Source of the DNA: an uncultured Actinomycetes bacterium
Lineage (GTDB): Bacteria; Actinomycetota; Actinomycetes; Nanopelagicales; Nanopelagicaceae
Length of the DNA: 64,000 nt
Direction: 5' to 3'
Assembly: GCA_903836945.1 (NCBI GenBank)
Contig: CAILSO010000010.1
Span: 1 to 64,000 of the forward strand
Part shown: one piece after another, positions 7,005 through 14,485 of the stretch
Position numbering within the stretch: the first letter of the stretch is position 1
Layout: every line of letters starts with the position of its first letter
Translations under genes and position numbers: made by a program
Notes under the pieces: generated by a model
The model's input: the letters and a program-made list of their open reading frames with translations, nothing else
What the model was told of the DNA's origin: nothing
Databases searched by the model: none

Positions 7005-8189
7005 ATGCGCAAACTTTTCGCTTCATTTGTAATAGTCGCCCTTTTGGCAAGTTATGCAGAGGGAGCTGTTGCGGCAACGCCGGTTGTAGCTGCGGGAAAG
7101 CCTTGTAATAAACCGGGGGCGATTCAGAGTTCTGGCAAGACCAACCTTCGATGCATGATTACAGGCGCTCGGTCCGCGGTTTGGAAGAAGTACAGCCCAT
7201 CTCCATCCCCGGTTAAACCGCCGAGTGCCCCCACTTCATTTTCAGATCTGTACGCTAATCGGCTAGGGATTTCGTACGCAGCATGGGCAAAGTCGAATAA
7301 CGTCTTTGTATCGAGTACAAAATTTCCACCCCCTGTGTCAATTTTTACAGGGCCGAATACCAAGCCCTATGAAACCAATGCCTTTGAAACGATTAGTAGA
7401 GTTACGAAACTTCTCGATGGAACTCAAGGAATCAAGAAGGTCAAAATCTTCTACTTTTCATTACAAGACGTTGATTGGGCAGCGAACATCGTGCAGTTGG
7501 AGATGGGCCAAGTTGAATACGAGAAGGGGAATCTCCAGCAAGGTGGACCTATCGTTGCTTGTTTCGGTGGAGGCGACTGCAATAGAAGCACCGCGTGGAC
7601 AACTGCGGATGGAACCGCCTATCTGCTGTTGGGGGTAACCGCCCATCCAGATGACGGTGAAATTAAATATGGCGTAGCTGATACGGAGTACTACAACGCG
7701 GCGGTTAAGTCGATTTACCTATCTCAAAATGCGTTGCTACCTGAAACAGCACCTTCGATTTACGCAGCGAACGAACCGCCTTTCTGGTTCCATCTTGGCG
7801 GCGAAATAATGGCAGCTTGCCTAGGTGGATCGGGTTCGGATTATCAAGCATTCGATGAATGCACAAAGGGGAGAGAAAGCTCATTTGGAAGTGGATTCCC
7901 GAGTGCGACCTTCGACAGCGTGACCACATACTTGGACTTATCCAATCTCAGCGGAATGTGGAGAGATTCGCATTATGCCTTTATGAATCAGGCACTCCCT
8001 ATAGGAACCGATCTGATGGAAATTTTCCTCGCACTAAAAGGCCCTTCTGTTCTCATTGATTTCGACACGATGATGAGTCAGGGCAAGACTTTCGAGGATT
8101 CATTCCAAGCCGAATTTGGAACTAGCTGGCAACTTGCAGCACCGGAGATTGCAAAAGTCGTTTGGGATAAATTCCAGAATCGCTACTGA
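7005..8189 (+). CDS. Secreted protein of unknown function inside the element
   Basis: 394 residues from ATG 7005, 14 bases after the purH stop. A signal peptide (MRKLFASFVIVALLASYAEGAVAA) is followed by a short module with two Cys and a Trp (C34, C50, W60; GKPCNKPGAI...LRCMITG...VWKKY), a Pro/Ser linker (SPSPSPVKPPSAP) and a domain of about 300 residues. The module resembles short Cys modules I have seen in other actinobacterial exported proteins; I do not recognise the large domain. It contains WFHLGGEIMAACLG and other Cys residues but no metalloprotease HExxH. In the donor it lay between purH and folD, so it was probably carried as cargo. It appears intact. Confidence 0.75.
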   Translation: MRKLFASFVIVALLASYAEGAVAATPVVAAGKPCNKPGAIQSSGKTNLRCMITGARSAVWKKYSPSPSPVKPPSAPTSFSDLYANRLGISYAAWAKSNNVFVSSTKFPPPVSIFTGPNTKPYETNAFETISRVTKLLDGTQGIKKVKIFYFSLQDVDWAANIVQLEMGQVEYEKGNLQQGGPIVACFGGGDCNRSTAWTTADGTAYLLLGVTAHPDDGEIKYGVADTEYYNAAVKSIYLSQNALLPETAPSIYAANEPPFWFHLGGEIMAACLGGSGSDYQAFDECTKGRESSFGSGFPSATFDSVTTYLDLSNLSGMWRDSHYAFMNQALPIGTDLMEIFLALKGPSVLIDFDTMMSQGKTFEDSFQAEFGTSWQLAAPEIAKVVWDKFQNRY

Positions 8190-8211
8190 CAGCGCTCGCA
8201 TCTTTCTCCGC

Positions 8212-8217
8212 TAAGAT
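8212..8217 (+). promoter_or_regulatory. -10-like box before the folD fragment
   Basis: TAAGAT lies exactly six bases before ATG 8224, so the donor folD was likely expressed from a leaderless promoter here. Confidence 0.5.
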
Positions 8218-8223
8218 TCACCT

Positions 8224-8376
8224 ATGACCGCACAGATTCTTGATGGCAAAGGGGGATTTACAGGCACTTCTGAGTACTGCAATCTAGAAATTGGGCGTAA
8301 AGCCGAACAGCCTCAGACCCGTCTGAACCACGTAGTTGCGAATGGTCTCCTTTTACGGAATAGGTGGACACTATAA
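8224..8376 (+). pseudogene. folD: 5' fragment of folD joined to element sequence
   Basis: The first nine residues, MTAQILDGK, are the N-terminus I recall for actinobacterial FolD (methylenetetrahydrofolate dehydrogenase/cyclohydrolase). From 8251 on the frame runs into element sequence (GGFTGTSEYC...) and stops at 8374-8376, giving 50 residues. FolD has about 285 residues, so this cannot be functional. purH followed by folD is a usual actinobacterial order, which supports the call despite the short match. The breakpoint coincides with the start of the first copy of the 110-bp flank repeat. Confidence 0.7.
8251..8359 (+). repeat. Element flank repeat, copy A
   Basis: About 109 bp alignable to 8450-8557 with one gap. 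Shared blocks include gggggat, acttctg, gcgtaaa-ccgaa-ag, ctgaa and ggtctcc followed four bases later by acgga. The two copies are roughly two-thirds to three-quarters identical by eye. Copy A begins exactly where the folD match ends and does not continue into tRNA sequence. Confidence 0.65.
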
Positions 8377-8412
8377 AAAGACTAGGATTTTAAAATAACT
8401 TTCATTCACTCA

Positions 8413-8433
8413 TTTTGCTAACAATTTGCTAAT
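8413..8433 (+). repeat. Candidate integrase arm-type sites, right
   Basis: The sequence ttttgctaacaatttgctaa matches the paired motif at 5617-5640 in the same orientation, on the attR side. It fits an arm-type binding-site pair. Confidence 0.5.
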
Positions 8434-8449
8434 ACTCCAGAAAAACAGT

Positions 8450-8557
8450 GGGGGATGTGGTGATACTTCTGGGTACAGCTATCTCCGAATTAAGCGTAAA
8501 ACCGAATAGTCAGAGACCACCTGAAACATTAGGAAACAAGCGGTCTCCGACTACGGA
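8450..8557 (+). repeat. Element flank repeat, copy B (adjoins attR)
   Basis: Imperfect direct copy of 8251-8359. Unlike copy A it runs straight into the att core at 8549. Confidence 0.65.
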
Positions 8558-8593
8558 TCAGAAGGTTAGGGGTTCGAATCCCTTCAAGCGCAC
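8549..8593 (+). repeat. attR core (tRNA-Arg 3' half, displaced)
   Basis: 45 bp identical to 5506-5550 in tRNA-Arg. It lacks the 5' half of a tRNA, so it is not a tRNA gene. It should carry the original chromosomal 3' end of the tRNA, which shows no encoded CCA. Confidence 0.93.
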
Positions 8594-8610
8594 ATAGATT
8601 TCATCCAGAG

Positions 8611-8616
8611 TAAACT
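8611..8616 (+). promoter_or_regulatory. -10-like box of a leaderless start (oxidoreductase)
   Basis: TAAACT lies exactly six bases before ATG 8623, with no ribosome site. Confidence 0.6.
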
Positions 8617-8622
8617 CCTTTT

Positions 8623-9630
8623 ATGAATATCCGAGTCGGGGTTATTGGCGTTGGAAATATCGGAACAGCACATGCGACAAACCTTGCTAAGGCGGTCTCA
8701 GGTTCAAGCGTCTCAGTTCTTTATGACTTTGATCAAAAGCGAGCTCAAGAACTAGCTATAGAACTTGGCGCGAAAGCCGTCGCAACTTTTCAAGAGGTCA
8801 TTGATTCACCTGAAGTTGATGCAATTCTTATTGCCTCTCCAGATAAGTTTCATAAAGAGCAAGTAATTGCTGCAATGAAATCTGGTAAACCAATTCTTTG
8901 CGAGAAGCCTCTGACTGTTACTGAAGCCGATGCCGAAGAGATTTTGGCTGCCGAAGTCTCACTTGGTAAGCGCTTAGTCCAGATGGGATTTATGCGTCGA
9001 TTCGATCCAGGATACATCCAACTTAAATCTGAGTTCAATGATGATGGAATTGGTGCACCGCTAATTATTCATAACATTCATCGCAATACTTTTGCAGCTT
9101 ATGGACTTAACACCGAAGGCACCCTGACTAATTCTGTCGTCCATGAATTCGATATTAATCGTTGGTTATTAGATGAGGAAATAAAATCGATTTCGGTGAT
9201 GGCAGGCAAGGCAAGCCCACTTACTCCAGATGGCCAGAAGGATCCGGTTCTAGTGATCATGGAATCGGAAAGTGGCGTTTTAATAACTGTCGAAGCCTTC
9301 ATGAATGACCAGTATGGCTATGAGGTTTCCTGCAGTGTTTCAGGAGTAAAGGGATCGGCAGATCTTGGCGAAGGATCCTTTGTCACAAGTTCTAAGAAAT
9401 TTAGCCGGGGATCAGAGATTCCAGAACTATGGCTAACAAGGTTTAACGAGGCCTATCGAATTCAATTGCAGGCCTGGATAAATTCAATTCGCGAAGGCAA
9501 ACTCCCAGTTGGCTCCAGCATCTGGGATGGTTATGCCGCAACAGTTTTAGCAAATAAGGCAGTCGAGGCTTATCGAACAGGTAAAAAAGTTGAAATCACA
9601 CTAAAGGCGAAACCGGGGATCTATTCATGA
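8623..9630 (+). CDS. Gfo/Idh/MocA-family NAD(P)-dependent oxidoreductase
   Basis: 335 residues. The N-terminal Rossmann motif is VGVIGVGNIGTAHA. The catalytic Lys lies in ILCEKPLT, and the substrate-binding HEFDINRWLL (His/Asp pair near residue 175) follows. The overall pattern is close to myo-inositol 2-dehydrogenase (IolG) members, but the substrate cannot be fixed from sequence. It is the first gene after the tRNA element and has its own leaderless-type promoter. The stop overlaps the ATG of the next gene (ATGA), so the two form an operon. Confidence 0.88.
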   Translation: MNIRVGVIGVGNIGTAHATNLAKAVSGSSVSVLYDFDQKRAQELAIELGAKAVATFQEVIDSPEVDAILIASPDKFHKEQVIAAMKSGKPILCEKPLTVTEADAEEILAAEVSLGKRLVQMGFMRRFDPGYIQLKSEFNDDGIGAPLIIHNIHRNTFAAYGLNTEGTLTNSVVHEFDINRWLLDEEIKSISVMAGKASPLTPDGQKDPVLVIMESESGVLITVEAFMNDQYGYEVSCSVSGVKGSADLGEGSFVTSSKKFSRGSEIPELWLTRFNEAYRIQLQAWINSIREGKLPVGSSIWDGYAATVLANKAVEAYRTGKKVEITLKAKPGIYS

Positions 9631-9914
9631 GCAAGGTTTATTTATTTGTAGAGATCGATGTTAAATCAGGTCAGAAGAGTGCTTTCCTTGAAAAGCTAGC
9701 CGCTCACGGGGCACATATCCGCACCGAAGAAGGCTGCGAAGCCCTAGAGATTTTTCATGATGTGAACGATGAGAACAAAGTTTGCGTATGGGAGATCTGG
9801 ACTTCCCGTGCCCAATGGGATGCACATATGGTTAATGATGCGAGCAAAGCGTGGCAACAAGTTGCACCAGCATTTGTTAATGGTGAAAAAATCACCGTTA
9901 TGGATGCTATCTAG
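9627..9914 (+). CDS. ABM-domain (YgiN-like) small protein
   Basis: 95 residues forming one antibiotic-biosynthesis-monooxygenase ferredoxin-like domain: N-terminal beta strand VYLFVEIDVKSG, EEGCEALEIFHDV, and VWEIWTSRAQWDAHM. Such proteins are dimeric and act as small monooxygenases, isomerases or accessory factors; the reaction is not predictable here. It is coupled to the oxidoreductase by ATGA overlap, so it may act on the same sugar- or polyol-derived compounds. Its stop overlaps the convergent neighbour by eight bases. Confidence 0.82.
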   Translation: MSKVYLFVEIDVKSGQKSAFLEKLAAHGAHIRTEEGCEALEIFHDVNDENKVCVWEIWTSRAQWDAHMVNDASKAWQQVAPAFVNGEKITVMDAI

Positions 9915-11535
9915 TTCCGGAACGCTTTCCAACCACTACATAAGTTGGATTAGCAGAGCTATTTGTGTAAATACCATCAGATGAAGTGAATGCTGCAGTC
10001 AGCACACCTTGTCCCTGCGTCATAGGTTTCCAAGTACAAGTTGCAGTGCCGCTGGTTACCGTTTTTGCGGAACAACGGTTAATTATTCGGTTTTTCCAAT
10101 AGAAATTTACGGTCCCAAGTGCAGAACTTGGGGATACCGTGACTGTAATCGTTGCGTTAATAAGTTTATTTACGCTACCGATAGAGATTGCTGCGGTAGT
10201 TCCGCCGGTAGTTGCAGTGATATTTGCAGTAATAGTTCCCGTGCCTTGATAGCCCGATTTAGCAACATAGTTGACGCTGACATTGACCACATCGCCGGCC
10301 AATGCACCTGATACCGAGTAAGAGCCGTTAGCGTTTTGGGTAAGAGTTAAGTTGCGGTTGGAATTGGATGAGTCTTGAACAGTAATTGTGTCCGCGGATA
10401 CCGTACTTGTATCAACTGTAAAAGTTGCGCCACCGGCTACGCCAAGTGGTGAATTAATACTTGGATTCGCAGTGGTTAGTGAAACCCCGGTATCGCGAAC
10501 GTACAATTGATATGGCATGGATGTCGCTACATTTGCACTCAATCCCGCACCGTATTGCCCGCTGCCCGAGTCTTGGGTGCAACAAGTTGGTCGGTCTCCG
10601 GAAGTTATCGCTAAAAGTCCAATTCCGCCAGAAGTGTCATTTGAACCTTCATCATCATAAGTTTGACCAGTTACTTGTCCATTCTCGTTGAATCCAAATC
10701 CCCAACGGGCACGAGTGTTATCAACGGAGCCACCGTAATTGAAACCAAAAAATCTAACATCTTTCTGTGTTGAGAAAAGGTGATTGCCATATGGATCATA
10801 AGGTGTTCTAGATGAGCTGTATGTAGCACCCGCTAATTTCCGTATTAGACATCGGTTAGAATTTGAAAACAAACTTAGTAATGTAAGTGGATATGTGGAA
10901 GGGCATGAAGATCCCTTTACTACTCCTGAATGACCAGTCCAAGTTGAGAGTGTTCCTGAAGTTAGAGTCTCTGCCCAAGTAAATCCGTAGGTTGATGTAA
11001 TTGAAGTTCCATATGCTCCTACGCCGCACGGCTGTGACGAGATTGTTGTTCCGTTATTGCAAAAGTTTCCAGTTGTTCCGGGCCAGACAGCAAGCACTTG
11101 ATTTGCAGTCATTGAATCAAAAACGTTGAACTTTGCATCTTCATCAGTCGTGCCTTGTGTACCGCTATAACTTCCAGAATTTGTCCATCCAGTCCAGGTG
11201 TATAGATAAGTGGTACCAGTAGAACTCCCCTTCATGGCGAGCATCCAGCCACCGCCACCCATATTTGAATCCATAATGGAATAAACCTGAGTTGACGTTC
11301 CATTTACTTTTATCCAATAGAGACCATTTGTATTTGTGCCGGTTGCTTGTTTTATTTGCCAAGCAGAATCACCGGGACAAGCACTAGCGGATCCAATAAC
11401 GCAACCATATGTTGCAGTGGTTGTAACTGCGTAAGCCTTAGTAATGGGATAAAAAACGGAGAGCACAAGTGCGCAAATTATTAAGAGATAACCAGACCTT
11501 CTTAACAATTTAGGCGATAGTGAATGTTCTTGCAC
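9907..11535 (-). CDS. Secreted fibrinogen-like/Ig-like surface protein
   Basis: 542 residues from GTG 11535, with a TAAACT box seven bases upstream. A basic N-terminus and hydrophobic segment (residues 14-36, ending AYA) form a signal peptide. Residues about 40-350 resemble bacterial fibrinogen C-terminal-like domains: GLYWIKVNG, then VYSIMDSNMGGGGW (GGGW near residue 97), repeated Cys pairs, and a closing MPYQLYVRDTG. Two Ig-like beta domains follow (about 360-450 and 455-540), rich in Thr/Ser/Val. No protease motif or sortase signal is seen. An adhesive or binding role at the cell surface is inferred. The gene ends inside the convergent ABM gene. Confidence 0.72.
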   Translation of the reverse strand: MQEHSLSPKLLRRSGYLLIICALVLSVFYPITKAYAVTTTATYGCVIGSASACPGDSAWQIKQATGTNTNGLYWIKVNGTSTQVYSIMDSNMGGGGWMLAMKGSSTGTTYLYTWTGWTNSGSYSGTQGTTDEDAKFNVFDSMTANQVLAVWPGTTGNFCNNGTTISSQPCGVGAYGTSITSTYGFTWAETLTSGTLSTWTGHSGVVKGSSCPSTYPLTLLSLFSNSNRCLIRKLAGATYSSSRTPYDPYGNHLFSTQKDVRFFGFNYGGSVDNTRARWGFGFNENGQVTGQTYDDEGSNDTSGGIGLLAITSGDRPTCCTQDSGSGQYGAGLSANVATSMPYQLYVRDTGVSLTTANPSINSPLGVAGGATFTVDTSTVSADTITVQDSSNSNRNLTLTQNANGSYSVSGALAGDVVNVSVNYVAKSGYQGTGTITANITATTGGTTAAISIGSVNKLINATITVTVSPSSALGTVNFYWKNRIINRCSAKTVTSGTATCTWKPMTQGQGVLTAAFTSSDGIYTNSSANPTYVVVGKRSGTR

Positions 11536-11549
11536 AGGCTTAAGTTTAA

Positions 11550-11915
11550 TTAAGGATTGAGCTTTAGAACACCGCCGCGGGAGGCACAGAATGCTTCTGC
11601 TCCCTGTATTCCGGTGTAGCTAAGGTCTTTGCATTGGGCCATATGCAGCGGCACGACTTGGATTTGGTGCTGGAAGCCCTGCGAAACTCTAGATTGAAGT
11701 GAGTTATTAGTCTTTTGAAGCTGTGTCAGATTCTTGCTGCTTGCTTGATCGATCGCCAAGAGAAATGTGCAGAGCAAAATTAGGAGAATGACGGAAACCC
11801 TAGGAGTCTTTCCAACCTTCTTGCCTTCGGTTGCGGCATCTTTATAGCCCTCTTCAATAGCGAAGTAGACATAACCCGCTAGGAAGAAGAAGAGCAGCCA
11901 AGCAACAATGTTCAT
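11550..11915 (-). CDS. Small membrane protein of unknown function
   Basis: 121 residues with two hydrophobic segments (about 4-20 and 42-57) separated by a charged loop, then a Gln-rich likely coiled-coil stretch (LTQLQKTNNSLQSRV) and a C-terminal part with two Cys (QCKDLSY..., EAFCASRGG). It lies 14 bases upstream of the fibrinogen-like gene on the same strand, so the two probably share a transcript. I do not recognise the family. An extracytoplasmic C-terminus with a disulfide is plausible but not shown. Confidence 0.6.
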   Translation of the reverse strand: MNIVAWLLFFFLAGYVYFAIEEGYKDAATEGKKVGKTPRVSVILLILLCTFLLAIDQASSKNLTQLQKTNNSLQSRVSQGFQHQIQVVPLHMAQCKDLSYTGIQGAEAFCASRGGVLKLNP

Positions 11916-11916
11916 A

Positions 11917-11942
11917 ATAGGTAAATGGTACTAGTTACCTAT
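11917..11942. repeat. Inverted repeat between manA and the small membrane protein
   Basis: ATAGGTAA and TTACCTAT form an 8-bp perfect inverted repeat around a 10-base centre. It sits just after the manA stop and just before the start of the next gene on the same strand. It could be an operator or weak terminator. Confidence 0.4.
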
Positions 11943-11947
11943 AACTC

Positions 11948-12973
11948 TTAAATGGCTCGAGCGGCATCCTTTGGCAATGGTGGACGGCAAACGACGCCTG
12001 AAGCACCGTTTAAGCTCCAATTTCCAGCGCTGAATGGAATCAGAATGGCATCGCCCTTGGTTATATCCATAGATGGAGCGTTATCGAATTTAATCGAACC
12101 GCTGCCTTCTAGCGTTAGGAAGATGCTGAAGCCGGCTAGAACTTCACTAATTTTGCCAGTCAAGTAATCGGCTCGGAAGTATGGATCTGCGACATCGGTA
12201 AAGACTGATGCATCGCTATTTGTAAATAAGCGATCAGCGAAGACAAGTTTCTCGGCTTCTGCCTTTTCGATAGGTGTATAACGAAGTGCATCTAAAACGG
12301 TGTCAAAGCCAAGACCTAAGTGGCCATCTTTAACGCCATCTACCGCAAAGTCATTCCATTCAAGGAGCGCTGACAAGTCGGTTGGTTCTTGGAGTTCTAG
12401 AACAAATATTCCGGCACCAATTGCGTGAGGCACTCCTGCAGGAACAAATACGGTGTCACCTGGTTTTACTTTAAATTTTTGAAGCGAGGCGAGTAATCCC
12501 ACTGAATCACGGGCATCGACCATCTTTGAAACTTCTGACTTTTCTAATTCTTTCTCAAAGCCGAGACCAACTTCTGCACCATCTGGAGATTCCAAGATGA
12601 TCCAAGCTTCAGTCTTTCCATGGTTTAAGGCAAGGTGTTCTTTAGCGAATTTTTTATTTGGGTGATAGTGAACTGGTAGGCGTTGATCTGGATCCAATAG
12701 CTTCATGAGTAATTCAGTGCTTGCACCAAAGGCGCTTAAGTGATCTGGTCCCAACCAACTCTCAGGGTTGGCGATTACTGAATCTCGAAGGTAGCTCCCA
12801 TCATCAAGAGTTGATAGTCCCATTGTCTTTTCACCAAAGCGAGTTGTCATTGAGCCAATCCACTCTTCTGGACGCATTGGGCCGCCAGGGCCGTGACGCA
12901 GGGCACCTATTCGATTGCCACCTTTGTAGAAGTGATCGAACTGATTAGAGGCGAGTTTTTGTGGATTGATCAT
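11948..12973 (-). CDS. manA: Mannose-6-phosphate isomerase, class I
   Basis: 341 residues. Metal-binding cupin motifs are visible: LPVHYHPNKKFAKEHLALNHGKTEAW supplies His and Glu ligands, and GDTVFVPAGVPHAIGAG with FVLELQEPTDLS is the family signature. The enzyme interconverts mannose-6-phosphate and fructose-6-phosphate, feeding GDP-mannose and glycan synthesis. Length is slightly below the usual 390, as in short actinobacterial members. The start ATG 12973 follows TAAATT by six bases, a leaderless arrangement. It stands apart from other sugar genes. Confidence 0.9.
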   Translation of the reverse strand: MINPQKLASNQFDHFYKGGNRIGALRHGPGGPMRPEEWIGSMTTRFGEKTMGLSTLDDGSYLRDSVIANPESWLGPDHLSAFGASTELLMKLLDPDQRLPVHYHPNKKFAKEHLALNHGKTEAWIILESPDGAEVGLGFEKELEKSEVSKMVDARDSVGLLASLQKFKVKPGDTVFVPAGVPHAIGAGIFVLELQEPTDLSALLEWNDFAVDGVKDGHLGLGFDTVLDALRYTPIEKAEAEKLVFADRLFTNSDASVFTDVADPYFRADYLTGKISEVLAGFSIFLTLEGSGSIKFDNAPSMDITKGDAILIPFSAGNWSLNGASGVVCRPPLPKDAARAI

Positions 12974-12979
12974 GCATTC

Positions 12980-12985
12980 AATTTA
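12980..12985 (-). promoter_or_regulatory. -10-like box of a leaderless start (manA)
   Basis: On the minus strand TAAATT lies exactly six bases before ATG 12973. Confidence 0.55.
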
Positions 12986-13043
12986 CACCTCAGATAAACT
13001 ATTGCAATAGCAAAAACTGCTAAAGAATCAACAGGAGTTAAAA

Positions 13044-13286
13044 ATGAAAAAAGTTCTGATCGGATCAATCTTGGCCATCGCACTTATTGGCGCTGGTAGC
13101 ACTGCATATGCTGCAACAACCAAGCCAACCATCAAGTCATCAAAAGGTGGCGCAGAAGGTACGGCTAATCATGAGATGAGCGAGAGCTCATCAACTCAGA
13201 AAGAAGAAGGTTCTGGCGCACCTGCCAAGAAGATTCCTTCAAAGTCAACCAAGAAGGCATCACCAAAGGCTTCAGTTAAGAAGTAA
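13044..13286 (+). CDS. Small exported Lys/Ser-rich protein
   Basis: 80 residues. A clear signal peptide (MKKVLIGSILAIALIGAGSTAYA) is followed by a low-complexity, disordered tail of Lys, Ser, Pro and Gly with no Cys. A good ribosome site (aggagtt) precedes ATG 13044. The function is unknown; polybasic exported peptides may bind envelope polymers, which is speculation. Its last 11 bases overlap the convergent MFS gene. Confidence 0.65.
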   Translation: MKKVLIGSILAIALIGAGSTAYAATTKPTIKSSKGGAEGTANHEMSESSSTQKEEGSGAPAKKIPSKSTKKASPKASVKK

Positions 13287-14442
13287 TAACCTTTCGCGCA
13301 GTTAGCGAAACTAATATCGCCAACCCCGCTGGGATCATCATCGCCCAGCGGAGGCTGGTTTGATCGGCCACAAAGCCAATTAATGGTGGGCCAATTACAA
13401 AGCCAAAGTAAGCAACGCCAGTAACCAGAGCGACTCCTTCAGCGGCCGAGACAACTCCGACAAATTCTGAATTAGCTAGTTTCCCGCTCGCACTAACCAG
13501 CATTGGAATTATTGTTGCCAGCCCTGCGCCAAGTAATAACCACGCAACAAGAATCCCGAAAATATTATTTGAGATTAGCCCAAGAGCTAAGCCGACTCCA
13601 GCAATCGCGCCAGACCAAGTCAGCAATTTACTTGCACCATATTTGGTGGCGATTCGATCGCCAGAGATTCTTCCCGCGACCATCATTGTTGAAAAGAATA
13701 CGTAGGGAAGTGCGGTGACAAATGGTGAGGCGTGGAAAGTGTCCCGGGCTAGTACGCCGCCCCAGTCACTTGCTGCTCCTTCACCGATCGCACCACCGAG
13801 TCCAAGTAGCCCCAAAATAAGAAACTTAGTTGGACGTTTGGATTTCTTGGCCTCCTTATTAATTACATGCTGATCGGCATTCGCTGGAAGAAACCAATTC
13901 TTAGTTAGAAGTGCAACAGTAAGAATCAGTATTCCTACTAATAAAAAATGTAATCGTGGTGTTAAACCGGCGCTCGCAGCAACTCCACCTATCGCACCAC
14001 CTGCTAAGCCACCTAAAGACCAACCGGCATGGAATTTACTCATGACCCGTTTGTCCCCAACATGCTCTAGCGCTGAGGCTTGGGAGTTCATTGATAGATC
14101 GTGAACCGAAGAGAGTGAGCCATAAATAAATAGTGATAACCAGAACCACTGAAGATTAAAGAGCAATCCAACTAGTGGTACTCCAAGACATAAAGTCATA
14201 GCTGAGTATTTAGTGACCGGGCCACTGCCGAACTTTGCGGCAATTTTGCTCGCTGGGCGAATGGCAATGAATACGCCAGCGGTTGCAAAAAGTAGTGATG
14301 TGCCAAGAAGGCTATTTGAGATAGCTAAGGTGCGTTTGAAATCTGGAATCCGAGAGACGAAGGTGCCTACAGAAAAGCCATTGATAAGGAAGGCAATTAA
14401 TGTGGCAATACGCGCTTTGCGATAACCATCGTTGGTGAACAC
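13276..14442 (-). CDS. MFS transporter (YbjJ-like)
   Basis: 388 residues with about 12 hydrophobic segments and a Major Facilitator pattern. FLINGFSVGTFVSRIPDFK is at the N-terminus, with a Gly-rich segment LGLGGAIGEGAASDWGGVLARD in the middle, which I associate with the YbjJ/FucP-like branch. The substrate is unknown. GTG 14442 follows TAGACT by exactly six bases, so the start is likely leaderless. It diverges from the NCS1 permease, the two starts being 43 bases apart. Confidence 0.83.
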   Translation of the reverse strand: MFTNDGYRKARIATLIAFLINGFSVGTFVSRIPDFKRTLAISNSLLGTSLLFATAGVFIAIRPASKIAAKFGSGPVTKYSAMTLCLGVPLVGLLFNLQWFWLSLFIYGSLSSVHDLSMNSQASALEHVGDKRVMSKFHAGWSLGGLAGGAIGGVAASAGLTPRLHFLLVGILILTVALLTKNWFLPANADQHVINKEAKKSKRPTKFLILGLLGLGGAIGEGAASDWGGVLARDTFHASPFVTALPYVFFSTMMVAGRISGDRIATKYGASKLLTWSGAIAGVGLALGLISNNIFGILVAWLLLGAGLATIIPMLVSASGKLANSEFVGVVSAAEGVALVTGVAYFGFVIGPPLIGFVADQTSLRWAMMIPAGLAILVSLTARKVITS

Positions 14443-14448
14443 GGATTA

Positions 14449-14454
14449 AGTCTA
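14449..14454 (-). promoter_or_regulatory. -10-like box of a leaderless start (MFS gene)
   Basis: TAGACT on the minus strand lies six bases before GTG 14442. Confidence 0.55.
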
Positions 14455-14473
14455 GTTACCGATCGCTTTGCCC

Positions 14474-14479
14474 TACGCT
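14474..14479 (+). promoter_or_regulatory. -10-like box of a leaderless start (NCS1 gene)
   Basis: TACGCT lies six bases before ATG 14486, which favours this ATG over the upstream in-frame TTG 14468. The two divergent -10-like boxes are only about 20 bases apart. Confidence 0.55.
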
Positions 14480-14485
14480 TTGCCC

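Larger units (their letters stand above)
5506..8593. mobile_element. Remnant of a tRNA-Arg-integrated element with captured chromosomal genes
   Basis: A 45-bp perfect direct repeat of the tRNA-Arg 3' half bounds about 3.09 kb (attL 5506-5550, attR 8549-8593). Next to attL lies a site-specific tyrosine recombinase gene reading toward the tRNA, the usual arrangement. The gene is truncated at its 5' end, so the element is likely no longer self-mobile. The interior (about 6512-8250) is not phage-like: it holds the 3' end of purH, an unknown secreted protein and the first nine codons of folD. Between 8251 and 8548 element-type flank sequence appears twice. Confidence 0.88.

Noticed and set aside
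8549-8593. Possible second tRNA-Arg
   Set aside because: Only the 3' half is present, preceded by element sequence; no D arm or 5' acceptor strand.
14468-14485. TTG 14468 as start of the NCS1 permease
   Set aside because: It lies upstream of the -10-like box at 14474 and has no ribosome site; ATG 14486 fits the spacing seen elsewhere.
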